Source: Telluria aromaticivorans (lineage in GTDB: Bacteria; Pseudomonadota; Gammaproteobacteria; Burkholderiales; Burkholderiaceae_D). From it: DNA of 64,000 nucleotides. Made by a program: the position numbers and the translations under genes. Where the stretch lies: the NCBI RefSeq assembly GCF_013003915.1, contig NZ_JABAIV010000006.1:1-64000 (forward strand), written 5' to 3'. Positions 1 to 7,904 of the stretch are shown piece after piece. The notes beneath the pieces were generated by a model. The model did not search any database and was not told the origin of the DNA. It saw nothing but the letters and a program-made list of their open reading frames with translations. Each line of letters opens with the position of its first letter. Within the stretch, counting starts at the first letter, position 1.

Positions 1-120
1 CCGCCATCATCACGCAGGGCACCACGGCAGCGAAAAAAGCATCCGCTCAAAAGCGAGTGTGACTTTTGGAAAACGGACATTTTAACTTTGCTAAAAGCGG
101 ACATTTCTACTTTGCTGTTA
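1..120. mobile_element. Probable end of an insertion sequence (partial)
   Basis: Two imperfect direct copies of a roughly 22-bp unit lie at about 77-118, each containing CGGACATTT followed by an A/T-rich run and CTTTGCT. Multiple short terminal repeats of this kind are typical of IS21-like elements. A reading frame open from the window edge closes with TGA at about 60-62 and could be the tail of a transposase or helper ATPase, but its last residues (TQGTTAAKKASAQKRV) are not recognised. The element runs off the left edge. IS assignment is inference from the terminal repeat pattern; the family is uncertain. Confidence 0.4.
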
Positions 121-253
121 CAGGGTGGGCAAGTTCCTTGCCCACGCGATCAACCCACCGTGCTGCAGCCCGTGCGGCTGCTCATATCGCAACTATCACC
201 GCGCGGGCGTTCGTAATTCCGGGCATTGCCCGAAATTACCCCGCCCACCCTAC
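121..253. repeat. Dispersed two-hairpin palindromic element, copy a (class II centre)
   Basis: Left arm starts AGGGTGGGC and folds as GGGCAAG/CTTGCCC; right arm ends CCGCCCACCCTAC. The centre (GTGCTGCAGCCCGTGC, then CAACTATCACCGCG) is shared with the copy at 11708-11863. The first GT of the usual GTAGGGTGGGC end is missing exactly where the IS-like sequence stops, so the insertion may have truncated it. It lies downstream of the ZIP transporter gene. Confidence 0.75.
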
Positions 254-302
254 GAGAAAGAGGCGGCGCTCAATGGATAGGCAATGGACCGTCTCTTCGA
301 TC

Positions 303-1091
303 TCAATACGCGTGGTTCAGCGCCAGCACGATGGCCACGCCGAGGGCGATCAGCAGCACCTGCGGCACCGATTCCTTGACGGTCGCGCGGCGCTGCATCT
401 GCGGCATCAGGTCGCTCACCGCGATATAGATGAAGCCCGACGATGCGAACACCAGCACGTAGGGAATCAGGCCGCTGGCCTGGTCGAGCGTGAAATAACC
501 GAGCAGGCCGCCCGCCACCGCCATCAGGCTGCACAGCAGGTTGAAGACATAGGCGCGCAGGCGCGAGAAGCCGGCGTTGAGCAGCACGATGAAGTCGCCG
601 ATCTCCTGGGGGATTTCATGCGCGACGATGGCCAGCGCGGTGACGATGCCCAGCTCCGGGTTGGCCAGGAAGGCCGCGGCGATCAGGATGCCGTCGGTGA
701 AGTTGTGCATGGCGTCGCCGAGCAGGATCATCCAACCCGACTTGCCTGCCTGGTGCGCGTCGTGGCCGTGCGCGTGGTGGTGGCCGTCGCCTTCGTGGTG
801 ATGCGAGTGGCGCAGGATCGCCATTTTCTCCAGCACGAAGAAGGCCAGCAGGCCGCCCAGCAGCGTGGCGAACAGGCTGCGCGGGTCGGCGCCGGACTCG
901 AAGGCTTCAGGCAGCGCGTGCAGCAGCGAAGTAGCCAGCATGATGCCCACCGACAGGCTGACCATGCGCTCCACCACTTTCGACAGCAGCGTGAACGAGA
1001 AAATCGCAGCGCCTGTGATGCTGACGACGCCGGCGATCACGGTCGCCAGCAGGATGGAGCTAAGTATCGGGTCGAAAATCGGGTCGGGCAT
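303..1091 (-). CDS. ZIP family divalent metal transporter
   Basis: A 262-residue membrane protein of the ZIP (zinc/iron-regulated transporter) family, moving Zn2+ or related divalent metals into the cytoplasm. About eight hydrophobic segments are visible. A histidine-rich loop (about residues 95-112, HSHHHEGDGHHHAHGH) precedes the fourth segment, as is usual for ZIPs. The metal-site motifs are present: H129/N130/D133 in AMHNFTDG and H158/E159/E163 in AHEIPQEIGD. Length fits bacterial ZIP/ZupT-like proteins. The gene stands alone; its 3' end faces the repeat at 121-253. The ribosome site before the ATG is weak (CGAAGCGACCCG). Metal specificity cannot be read from sequence. Confidence 0.88.
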   Translation of the reverse strand: MPDPIFDPILSSILLATVIAGVVSITGAAIFSFTLLSKVVERMVSLSVGIMLATSLLHALPEAFESGADPRSLFATLLGGLLAFFVLEKMAILRHSHHHEGDGHHHAHGHDAHQAGKSGWMILLGDAMHNFTDGILIAAAFLANPELGIVTALAIVAHEIPQEIGDFIVLLNAGFSRLRAYVFNLLCSLMAVAGGLLGYFTLDQASGLIPYVLVFASSGFIYIAVSDLMPQMQRRATVKESVPQVLLIALGVAIVLALNHAY

Positions 1092-1190
1092 CGGGTCGCT
1101 TCGGGCTTCTTGTTCTGGTCTGGCTCACAACCCGGAACCTGGGCCGCAAACCGGGCATTGTAACCTGCCCGGCCCTGCGGCCGCGCGAGA

Positions 1191-2072
1191 TCAGGCGACG
1201 CCGTGCTTCGCGAACCAGTTCAATGCCTTGCTCCAGCCGTCTTTCGCATCCTCGGCATTGAAGCTCGGGCGGTAGTCGGCGTGGAAGGCGTGGCCCGAGT
1301 TCGGGTACACGTGGATCGTCGACTTGCTGTTTCCGGCATCGAGTGCCTTGCGCATGCGCTCGACCGACTCCAGCGGGATGCCGCCGTCCTTGGCGCCGTA
1401 CAGGCCGAGGACAGGCACCTTCAGGGCTTGGGCGACCTCGATCGGGTGTTTCGTCTGCAGCGCATTGGTCTCGCCCACCAGGCGGCCATACCAGGCCACG
1501 CCGGCCTTGACCTTCGGGTTATGCGAGGCATACAGCCAGGTGATGCGGCCGCCCCAGCAAAAACCGGTGATACCCAGCTTGTCGACATTGCCGCCGCGCT
1601 GCCTGGTCCAGGTGACGACCGTATCGAGATCGGACATGACCTGTGCATCGGGCGTCTTGGCGATGATGTTCTTCATCAGCTCGGGCTGCGGGGTCTTGGT
1701 CGCATCACCCTGGCGCACGAACATGTCCGGGGCCACCGCCATGTAGCCGGCCTTGGCGAAGCGGCGCGCCACGTCCTTGATGTGCTCGTGCACGCCGAAG
1801 ATCTCGGAAATCACGAGGACGACCGGCAGGTTGGTGCGGTCCTTGGGCTGGGCGCGGTAGACCGGGACGTCCTGGCCGTTGATCACGATGATGTGGTCGG
1901 CGGCGTCCAGGCCTTCGGTCGAGGTCTGGATTTGCGTCTGCGCCACCACCGGTAGCGCGGCAACGGCAAAGCCGCTGCCCATGGCAGCTTTCAGGAAGAC
2001 ACGGCGGTCGACGCCTTCGCTGAACGCGCTGGCGGCCAGCAGGCTTTTGGCGTCGCTGATGAGATCTTTCAT
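1191..2072 (-). CDS. Dienelactone hydrolase family protein, Tat-exported
   Basis: An alpha/beta hydrolase of the dienelactone hydrolase family, 293 residues. The catalytic triad is visible: Cys172 in GFCWGG, Asp229 in GAKDGG and His261 in NSGHAFH. The cysteine nucleophile is typical of this family. The N-terminus carries a twin-arginine signal (DRRVFLKAA, residues 22-30, followed by a hydrophobic stretch ending PVVAQ), so the enzyme is probably folded in the cytoplasm and exported to the periplasm. A ribosome site (GGAAGGAC) lies upstream of the ATG. The natural substrate is not evident; no aromatic-degradation genes are adjacent. Transcribed toward the ZIP gene, 99 bp away. Confidence 0.88.
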   Translation of the reverse strand: MKDLISDAKSLLAASAFSEGVDRRVFLKAAMGSGFAVAALPVVAQTQIQTSTEGLDAADHIIVINGQDVPVYRAQPKDRTNLPVVLVISEIFGVHEHIKDVARRFAKAGYMAVAPDMFVRQGDATKTPQPELMKNIIAKTPDAQVMSDLDTVVTWTRQRGGNVDKLGITGFCWGGRITWLYASHNPKVKAGVAWYGRLVGETNALQTKHPIEVAQALKVPVLGLYGAKDGGIPLESVERMRKALDAGNSKSTIHVYPNSGHAFHADYRPSFNAEDAKDGWSKALNWFAKHGVA

Positions 2073-2218
2073 GAACGTCCTTCCGGATGGGTGTGAGATG
2101 GGAACGTTATCTTATCAGTACCGGTTTTTGTATGGTGGGGTGAGTTTCAATTGTGCAATGTCGGGGCGGGGCTTGTCCGGTTCATGGCAGCGCCGGGGTG
2201 CTGCCTGCCGCAGAAGCA

Positions 2219-2398
2219 CGTCATCCTGGCGAAGGCCGGGATCCAATTTCGTCGCACCGTGAGAACGCGAGCGTTAGTGGAAGCGCACGAAAATTGGGTT
2301 CCCGCCTTCGCGGGAACGACGGTCTTTGGGCTAGGGGGTACAACGGATGCTGCTGGTCCACGTGCAAACTTGGATCCCGGCCTGCGCCGGGATGACGG
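2219..2398. repeat. Cluster of three REP-like hairpins
   Basis: Three related hairpins lie in the 380-bp gap between the dienelactone hydrolase start and the polA stop: ATCCTGGCGAAGGCCGGGAT (2222-2241), TTCCCGCCTTCGCGGGAA (about 2299-2316) and ATCCCGGCCTGCGCCGGGAT (about 2373-2392). They belong to the widespread proteobacterial repeat of the form GTCATCCCGGC...GCCGGGATCCAA. The central one is in inverted orientation to the first. The rest of the gap (2073-2218) must hold the hydrolase promoter and otherwise shows nothing clear. Confidence 0.75.
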
Positions 2399-2452
2399 TT
2401 TAAAAGGTGGAGGTGAAAGGATGCGCCGCGGGCCGTCAAGCCTCTCCTTGCC

Positions 2453-5236
2453 TCAGTGCGCCTGCTCCCAATTCGGCCCCACCCCCGTCTCGGCCAGCAG
2501 CGGCACCTTCAAAGTCGCGACCTTCGCCATCAGCTCCGGCAGCTTCACCCGCACCAGCTCCAGCTCCGCTTGCGGCACCTCGAGCACCAGTTCATCGTGC
2601 ACCTGCATGATCATGCGCGTCGCCAGCCCGTCGGCTTCGATCCAGCCCTGCACCGCGATCATCGCCAGCTTGATCAGGTCTGCCGCCGTACCCTGCATCG
2701 GCGCATTGATCGCCGCGCGTTCGGCGCCGGCGCGGCGCGGGCCGTTTGGGGAGTTGATTTCGGGGAGCCACAGGCGGCGGCCGAACACGGTCTCCACGTA
2801 GCCGCGCGCCTTGGCCTGCAGGCGGGTCTCGTCCATGTACTGCTTCACGCCGGCGAAGCGGGCGAAATAGCGGTCGATGTAGCTGGCGGCGGCGGAACGC
2901 TCGATGCCGAGGTTCTGGGCCAGTCCGAAGGCGCTCATGCCGTAGATCAGGCCGAAGTTGATCACCTTGGCGTAGCGGCGCTGCTCGCTCTGCACTTCGT
3001 CCGGTGCGATGCCGAAGATCTCGGCGGCGGTGGCCTTGTGGATGTCTTCGCCGTCGGCGAAGGCCTTCAGCATGGCCGGGTCGCCCGAGATATGCGCCAT
3101 GATGCGCAGCTCGATCTGCGAATAGTCGGCCGAGACGATCACGTGGCCCGGCGCTGCGATGAAGGCTTCGCGGATGCGGCGGCCCTCGCTTGTCCTCACC
3201 GGGATATTCTGCAAATTCGGCTCGTTCGAGGACAGGCGGCCGGTAATCGCCACCGCCTGCGCGTAATTGGTGTGCACGCGGCCGGTCCTGGCGTTAACCA
3301 TCTTCGGCAGCTTGTCGGTATAGGTCGACTTCAGCTTGGACATGCCGCGGTATTCGAGCAGGATCTTCGGCAGCGGATAGTCTTCGGCCAGCTTCTGCAG
3401 CACTTCTTCATCGGTCGACGGCGCGCCGGTCGCGGTCTTCTTGACCACCGGGAGGCCGAGCTTGCCGAAGAAAATCTCGCCGATCTGCTTCGGCGAGCCG
3501 AGGTTGAACGGGCCGCCGGCCAGTTCATAGGCCTGCTGCTCGAGCTCCATGATGCGCGCGCCCAGCTCGGACGATTGCACCTGCAGCAGGTCCGCGTCGA
3601 TCAGCACCCCGTTGCGCTCGATCTTCTGCAGCACTTCCATGGTCGGCATCTCGATGTTGCGGTAGATAGTGGCCAGGCCCTTGTCGGCCTCCACATGGCC
3701 CAGCATCGCGCCGTGCAGGCGCAGGGTGATGTCGGAATCCTCGCCGGCGTATTCGGTGGCGCGGCCGAGTTCCACCTGGTCGAAGCAGATCATGTTGGCG
3801 CCCTTGCCGCACACGTCGACGAAGGGAATCGTGGTGTAGCCAAGGTGGCGCATGGCCATGGTGTCCATGTCGTGCGGCTTGTGCGACTCGAAGACATAGG
3901 ACTGCAGCAGCGTGTCGTGCACGATGCCTTTGAGCTTGACGCCATGGTTCTCGAAGATGTGCATGTCGTACTTCAGGTTCTGCCCGAGCTTGGGCTTGGC
4001 CGGGTTCTCCAGCCACGACCGCATCCGCTCCAGCACGTGTTCGCGCCCCAGCTGGTCCGGCACGCCGGCGTAGCGGTGCGCCAGCGGGATGTAGGCGCCC
4101 TTGCCGGTTTCGACCGACAGCGAAATCCCGACCATCTCGGCCGTGAGCGGGTCGAGCGAGGTGGTTTCGGTATCGACCGAGGTCAGCTCGGCCGCATCGA
4201 CCAGCGCCAGCCATTTATCCAGTTGTTCAATGGTGAGCACGGTCTCGTACTCGCCCTTGATGATCGCCATGCCCGGCAAGGTGTCGGAGCTACCCAGCGC
4301 GCCTTCCGGCGAATTGAGCGGCGCACCGCCAGGACCGGCGCCGCGGGCCGGGGCCACGGCGCCGTCCGCGCGGCCACCGCCGCCCAGTTCGCGCAGCATG
4401 GTCTTGAAACCGTAGCGCTGGAAGAAGTCGCGCAGGGCCTCGGCATTTTCGGGACGGCCGACCAGGGTTTCCTCGAAGGAGATCACGTGATTGACCAGGT
4501 CGCAGTCGGTTTTTACCGTGATCAGCTCGCGGCCTTTCGGCAGCCATTCGAGCGCGGCGCGCAGGTTCTCGCCGACCGCGCCGGTGATGGCATGGGCGTT
4601 TTCCACCACGCCGTCGAGCGAGCCGTGCAGGGTCAGCCACTTGACCGCGGTCTTGGGGCCACACTTGCTCACGCCCGGCACGTTGTCGACGGTGTCGCCC
4701 ACCAGGGTCAGGTAATCGATGATGCGGTTCGGCGGCACGCCGAACTTGGCGACCACGCCGGCTTCGTCGAGCTTCTCGTTGCTCATCGTATTGATCAGCA
4801 TGACCTTGTCGTTGACCAGTTGCGCCAGGTCCTTGTCGCCGGTCGAGATCACGGTTTTCATGCCGCGCGCAGTCGCCTGCACCGCCAGGGTGCCGATGAC
4901 GTCGTCGGCTTCCACGCCCTCGACCATCAGGATCGGCCAGCCCATGTAGCGCACGATCTCGTGGATCGGCTCGATCTGCTTGCCCAGGTCTTCCGGCATC
5001 GAGGCGCGCGTCGCCTTGTACTCCGGATACAGGTCGTCGCGGAAAGTCTTGCCCTTGGCATCGAATACGCAGGCGATATAGGCCGCCGGGAAGTCGGCGC
5101 GCAGGCGGCGCAGCATGTTGACCATCCCGTGCATGGCGCCGGTCGGGAACCCGTCCGGGCTGCGCAGGTCGGGCAGCGCGTGGAAGGCGCGGTAGAGGTA
5201 GCTGGAACCGTCAACGAGCAGCAGGGTATTTTCCAT
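2453..5236 (-). CDS. polA: DNA polymerase I
   Basis: Repair and Okazaki-fragment polymerase, 927 residues from the chosen ATG, the usual family length. It has an N-terminal 5'-3' exonuclease domain (starts NTLLLVDGSSYLYRAFHALP), a 3'-5' proofreading domain with an intact exo I motif (SVDTETTSLD), and a C-terminal polymerase domain with motif A (ADYSQIELR), motif B (RRYAKVINFGLIYG) and motif C (QVHDELVLE). An in-frame ATG 63 bp upstream would add a 21-residue basic extension not seen in the family, so MENTLLLVDG is preferred, though no strong ribosome site precedes it. Monocistronic; divergent from the DUF2782 gene. Confidence 0.97.
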   Translation of the reverse strand: MENTLLLVDGSSYLYRAFHALPDLRSPDGFPTGAMHGMVNMLRRLRADFPAAYIACVFDAKGKTFRDDLYPEYKATRASMPEDLGKQIEPIHEIVRYMGWPILMVEGVEADDVIGTLAVQATARGMKTVISTGDKDLAQLVNDKVMLINTMSNEKLDEAGVVAKFGVPPNRIIDYLTLVGDTVDNVPGVSKCGPKTAVKWLTLHGSLDGVVENAHAITGAVGENLRAALEWLPKGRELITVKTDCDLVNHVISFEETLVGRPENAEALRDFFQRYGFKTMLRELGGGGRADGAVAPARGAGPGGAPLNSPEGALGSSDTLPGMAIIKGEYETVLTIEQLDKWLALVDAAELTSVDTETTSLDPLTAEMVGISLSVETGKGAYIPLAHRYAGVPDQLGREHVLERMRSWLENPAKPKLGQNLKYDMHIFENHGVKLKGIVHDTLLQSYVFESHKPHDMDTMAMRHLGYTTIPFVDVCGKGANMICFDQVELGRATEYAGEDSDITLRLHGAMLGHVEADKGLATIYRNIEMPTMEVLQKIERNGVLIDADLLQVQSSELGARIMELEQQAYELAGGPFNLGSPKQIGEIFFGKLGLPVVKKTATGAPSTDEEVLQKLAEDYPLPKILLEYRGMSKLKSTYTDKLPKMVNARTGRVHTNYAQAVAITGRLSSNEPNLQNIPVRTSEGRRIREAFIAAPGHVIVSADYSQIELRIMAHISGDPAMLKAFADGEDIHKATAAEIFGIAPDEVQSEQRRYAKVINFGLIYGMSAFGLAQNLGIERSAAASYIDRYFARFAGVKQYMDETRLQAKARGYVETVFGRRLWLPEINSPNGPRRAGAERAAINAPMQGTAADLIKLAMIAVQGWIEADGLATRMIMQVHDELVLEVPQAELELVRVKLPELMAKVATLKVPLLAETGVGPNWEQAH

Positions 5237-5377
5237 AGGGCGACTATGCAGTTCGATCAAAAAAGGGGCAGTGGCGCGGGCGCGCCGGGTAGCCGGCATT
5301 ATCGCAGAATCAGGATGGGCAACGCACGAGTGATGGCAGGCCCGGCCGTGAGCGCTGCCGGGATTCCCCGCACACTT

Positions 5378-5408
5378 TTCACAGGGAAGCGTGTCTGTTT
5401 GTTACAAT
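5378..5408 (+). promoter_or_regulatory. Candidate sigma-70 promoter of the DUF2782-thrB run
   Basis: A TACAAT -10 hexamer (5403-5408) lies 27 bp before the ATG at 5436. The best -35 candidate is TTCACA (5378-5383), with a rather long 19-bp spacer. Inference from hexamer matching only. Confidence 0.4.
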
Positions 5409-5435
5409 GAACTAAACGATACAAGGGTGACCATC

Positions 5436-5966
5436 ATGTTGCGCACTTCTTCCCGCCTGAAACTCCTGTCCCTCTGCGGGACCCTATGCCTGCTTGCCCA
5501 TGCCGGAGCGGTGTCGGCCCAGGCGCAACAGCCAACCCAGCCACAGACTCAACAGCAAGCGCAGCAACCGGCCGCCCAACAGCGCCCAAGCCAAGCCCCT
5601 CCCCAGCTCGAGCGCATCGAGCCGGGCAGCGACACCCCGACCACCACCATCCCGCCGCGCGAACGTACCCGCATCACCGAAAAACGCGGCAACGACGGCA
5701 TGGTCAAGGAAGTAGAAGTGCAAAGCGGCAAGAGCCGCTACATCATGAAGCCCAACGTTGCAGCAGGTAACGCCCAACCCGGCGATGCCCAGAGCAGCGC
5801 GATCCGCGCCCCACAATGGCAGGTCATGGAATTCGACCTCGGCAATCCGAAGAAGCAGGCTGCTGCCGACCAGTCGGCCACCGCGCCGGCGCCGGCCAAG
5901 GCAGGCGTGCCCGCCCGCGCCGATGCACCACCGCCGCCCCCGATGGAACCTGTCGAGAAAAAATAA
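5436..5966 (+). CDS. DUF2782 domain-containing exported protein
   Basis: Predicted secreted or periplasmic protein of 176 residues. An N-terminal signal peptide ends near AGAVSAQA, followed by a Gln/Pro-rich low-complexity stretch. A conserved core of the DUF2782 type follows (ITEKRGNDGMVKEVEVQSGK, then RYIMKPN), and the tail is Ala/Pro-rich. The start is MLRTSSRLK rather than an upstream GTG because the signal peptide begins there and AAGGG precedes it. It lies between polA (divergent) and thrB (same strand, 54 bp downstream), an arrangement common in Betaproteobacteria. Molecular function is unknown. Confidence 0.85.
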   Translation: MLRTSSRLKLLSLCGTLCLLAHAGAVSAQAQQPTQPQTQQQAQQPAAQQRPSQAPPQLERIEPGSDTPTTTIPPRERTRITEKRGNDGMVKEVEVQSGKSRYIMKPNVAAGNAQPGDAQSSAIRAPQWQVMEFDLGNPKKQAAADQSATAPAPAKAGVPARADAPPPPPMEPVEKK

Positions 5967-6020
5967 TCCTGGCCGCTGCCGGCTTTCGCGGCAGCCGACC
6001 CTCACCTTCGTTGCAAGCAC

Positions 6021-6980
6021 ATGGCAGTTTTCACCGCGGTCTCGCTGGACGACCTTTCCCAGTGGATCAAGCAGTTCCCCCTCGGCCGCGCCCTCGCGCT
6101 CCAGGGCATTTCCTCCGGTATCGACAATAGCAATTTCTTTCTCACCACCGAGCGTGGCGAGTTCGTGCTGACCATCTTCGAGAACCTCGGGATCAAACAG
6201 CTGCCCTTCTACGTCCAGTTGATGCGCCATTTAGCAGAGCGCGGCATCCCGGTGCCGGCGCCGGTGCCGAACGCGGACGGCGAACTGGTCGTGACCCTGC
6301 AGGGCAAGCCGGCCATCATCGTCAGCCGCCTGAGCGGGGCCTCGCAGATGGACCCGCAGCCGGTGCATTGCGCCGAAGTCGGCCGGATGCTGGCGCGCAT
6401 GCACCTGGCCGGGCAGGATTTCGAGATGACGCAGCCGAACTTGCGCGGCCTCGACTGGGTGGGGGCGACCGCGCCGCAGGTACTGCCCTTCCTGTCGGAA
6501 GCCGAAGCGGCGCTGCTGCGCACCGAGGTGGCTTTCCAAAGCGAGTTTGCCGCGACTGCCGGCTATGCGGCCTTGGCGCGCGGCCCGGTGCATGCCGACC
6601 TGTTCCGTAATAACGTCATGTTCGAAGGCGAACGCCTGACCGGCTGCTTCGATTTTTACTTTGCCGGCGTCGACACCTGGCTGTTCGACGTCGCCGTCAC
6701 CGTCAACGACTGGTGCATCGACCTGGCCACGGGCGCGCTGGATGAAGCCCGCGTGCGCGCCCTGCTCGACGCCTACCACGGCGCGCGTCCATTCACGCCA
6801 GAAGAACGCACCGCCTGGCAGCCGCTGCTGCGCGCCGCCGCGCTGCGTTTCTGGCTGTCGCGCCTCTACGATTTCCATTTGCCGCGGGCAGCCGAACTGC
6901 TCACGCCCCACGACCCCACCCATTTTGAACGCATCCTGCGCGAACGCATCGAACGTACCGCGCCGGAGCTGCCCGTATGA
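6021..6980 (+). CDS. thrB: Homoserine kinase (ThrB, APH-fold type)
   Basis: Converts L-homoserine and ATP to O-phosphohomoserine in threonine biosynthesis. At 319 residues this is the aminoglycoside-phosphotransferase-fold homoserine kinase of Betaproteobacteria and pseudomonads, not the GHMP type. Diagnostic motifs are the nucleotide-loop region ([12 protein letters not shown]), the catalytic HADLFRNNV (Asp and Asn of the Brenner-like motif) and the metal-binding FDFYFAG. The gene overlaps the next ORF by ATGA at 6977-6980, so the two are translationally coupled. Confidence 0.95.
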   Translation: MAVFTAVSLDDLSQWIKQFPLGRALALQGISSGIDNSNFFLTTERGEFVLTIFENLGIKQLPFYVQLMRHLAERGIPVPAPVPNADGELVVTLQGKPAIIVSRLSGASQMDPQPVHCAEVGRMLARMHLAGQDFEMTQPNLRGLDWVGATAPQVLPFLSEAEAALLRTEVAFQSEFAATAGYAALARGPVHADLFRNNVMFEGERLTGCFDFYFAGVDTWLFDVAVTVNDWCIDLATGALDEARVRALLDAYHGARPFTPEERTAWQPLLRAAALRFWLSRLYDFHLPRAAELLTPHDPTHFERILRERIERTAPELPV

Positions 6981-7762
6981 ACAATCTCCCTGCAATCACT
7001 GGCTGGCACTGGCTCAAGCAAGGCGCCGCCCTGTTCCGCAAACAGCCTGCCGCGCTGACCACCCTGCTGTTCGCGAACATCCTGATCAGCATCGGCATCA
7101 GCGCCGTGCCCCTGCTCGGGCCGCTGATCGTCTCGGTGCTGATTCCCTCGTTCTCGATGGCCTTCATGCAGGCCTGCCTGATGATCGAAAACGGCGAGCG
7201 CGTCACGCCGGGCGTGCTGCTCACGGGTTTCCGCAAGCCGGCCTTCGGCGCCCTGTGCAAGATCGGCCTGGTCTACCTGGGCATCGGCATCCTGCAGCTG
7301 GTGCTGGTGCGTCTCTTGATTGATCCGGATGCGATGCAGGAAATGGCGCGCCAGAGCCGCGAGGGCGGCCAGCCGCAGGTCTCGGGTTCGTTCATGCTGT
7401 CGATCTTCGCGATCGTGATGCTGAACATGGCAGGGATGGTGGCGATGTGCTTCGCCGGTCCGCTCACCTACTGGCAGAAAATGCCGCCGGCGAAAGCAAC
7501 CTTCTACAGTTTCTTCGCCGTGCTGCGCAGCGCCCGCGTGTTCCTGGTGATGCTGATGGCGTGGTTTGCGATTTTCTTTGCGATCACGCTGGTGCTGTCG
7601 CTGGTGCTGGGTGGGGACAACCTGGTGCGCGTCTTGATCATGTGGCTGATCTTCTTGTTCGTGCTGCTGCTGCAGTGCGCGATGTATGTGGGGTATCGGC
7701 AGATTTTTGGGAAGCCGGATGGCGGTGGCGGTGGCGGCGGCGGCGTGAGCCTCGCCAAGTAA
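6977..7762 (+). CDS. BPSS1780 family membrane protein
   Basis: A 261-residue integral membrane protein of the BPSS1780 family, common in Burkholderiales and of unknown function. Five to six hydrophobic segments are visible, starting near [16 protein letters not shown]. It begins with the family-typical cytoplasmic stretch ([16 protein letters not shown]). The C-terminus has a run of eight glycines before VSLAK, a low-complexity tail that is probably disordered. Its start overlaps the thrB stop, indicating one transcript. It converges on the uvrD-like gene with a palindromic repeat between them. Confidence 0.85.
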   Translation: MNNLPAITGWHWLKQGAALFRKQPAALTTLLFANILISIGISAVPLLGPLIVSVLIPSFSMAFMQACLMIENGERVTPGVLLTGFRKPAFGALCKIGLVYLGIGILQLVLVRLLIDPDAMQEMARQSREGGQPQVSGSFMLSIFAIVMLNMAGMVAMCFAGPLTYWQKMPPAKATFYSFFAVLRSARVFLVMLMAWFAIFFAITLVLSLVLGGDNLVRVLIMWLIFLFVLLLQCAMYVGYRQIFGKPDGGGGGGGGVSLAK

Positions 7763-7792
7763 GATCGGCAACGTCATATCCGTCGTGAAGCC

Positions 7793-7901
7793 GTAGGGTG
7801 GGCGGGTCTCCCGCCCGCGCGTTCAACCAGACTTCGAATCGTCGCTCCGTCGCTATTCACACGTGATTTGAACGCGCGGGCGGCGAAGCCGCCCACCCTA
7901 C
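7793..7901. repeat. Dispersed two-hairpin palindromic element, copy b
   Basis: Class I copy, 109 bp. It has terminal inverted repeats GTAGGGTGGGCGG / CCGCCCACCCTAC. The inner arms fold separately as GGGCGGG-TCT-CCCGCCC and GGGCGGC-GAA-GCCGCCC, and the core is bounded by GCGTTCAA and TTGAACGC. It fills the gap between two convergent genes and could act as a bidirectional terminator. Confidence 0.85.
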
Positions 7902-7904
7902 GAG

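Noticed and set aside
2456..5410. Long open frame on the plus strand opposite polA (over 980 codons)
   Set aside because: It is antisense to a full-length, motif-complete DNA polymerase I; its product is His/Arg/Gly-rich without domains, as expected for the shadow of a GC-rich gene.
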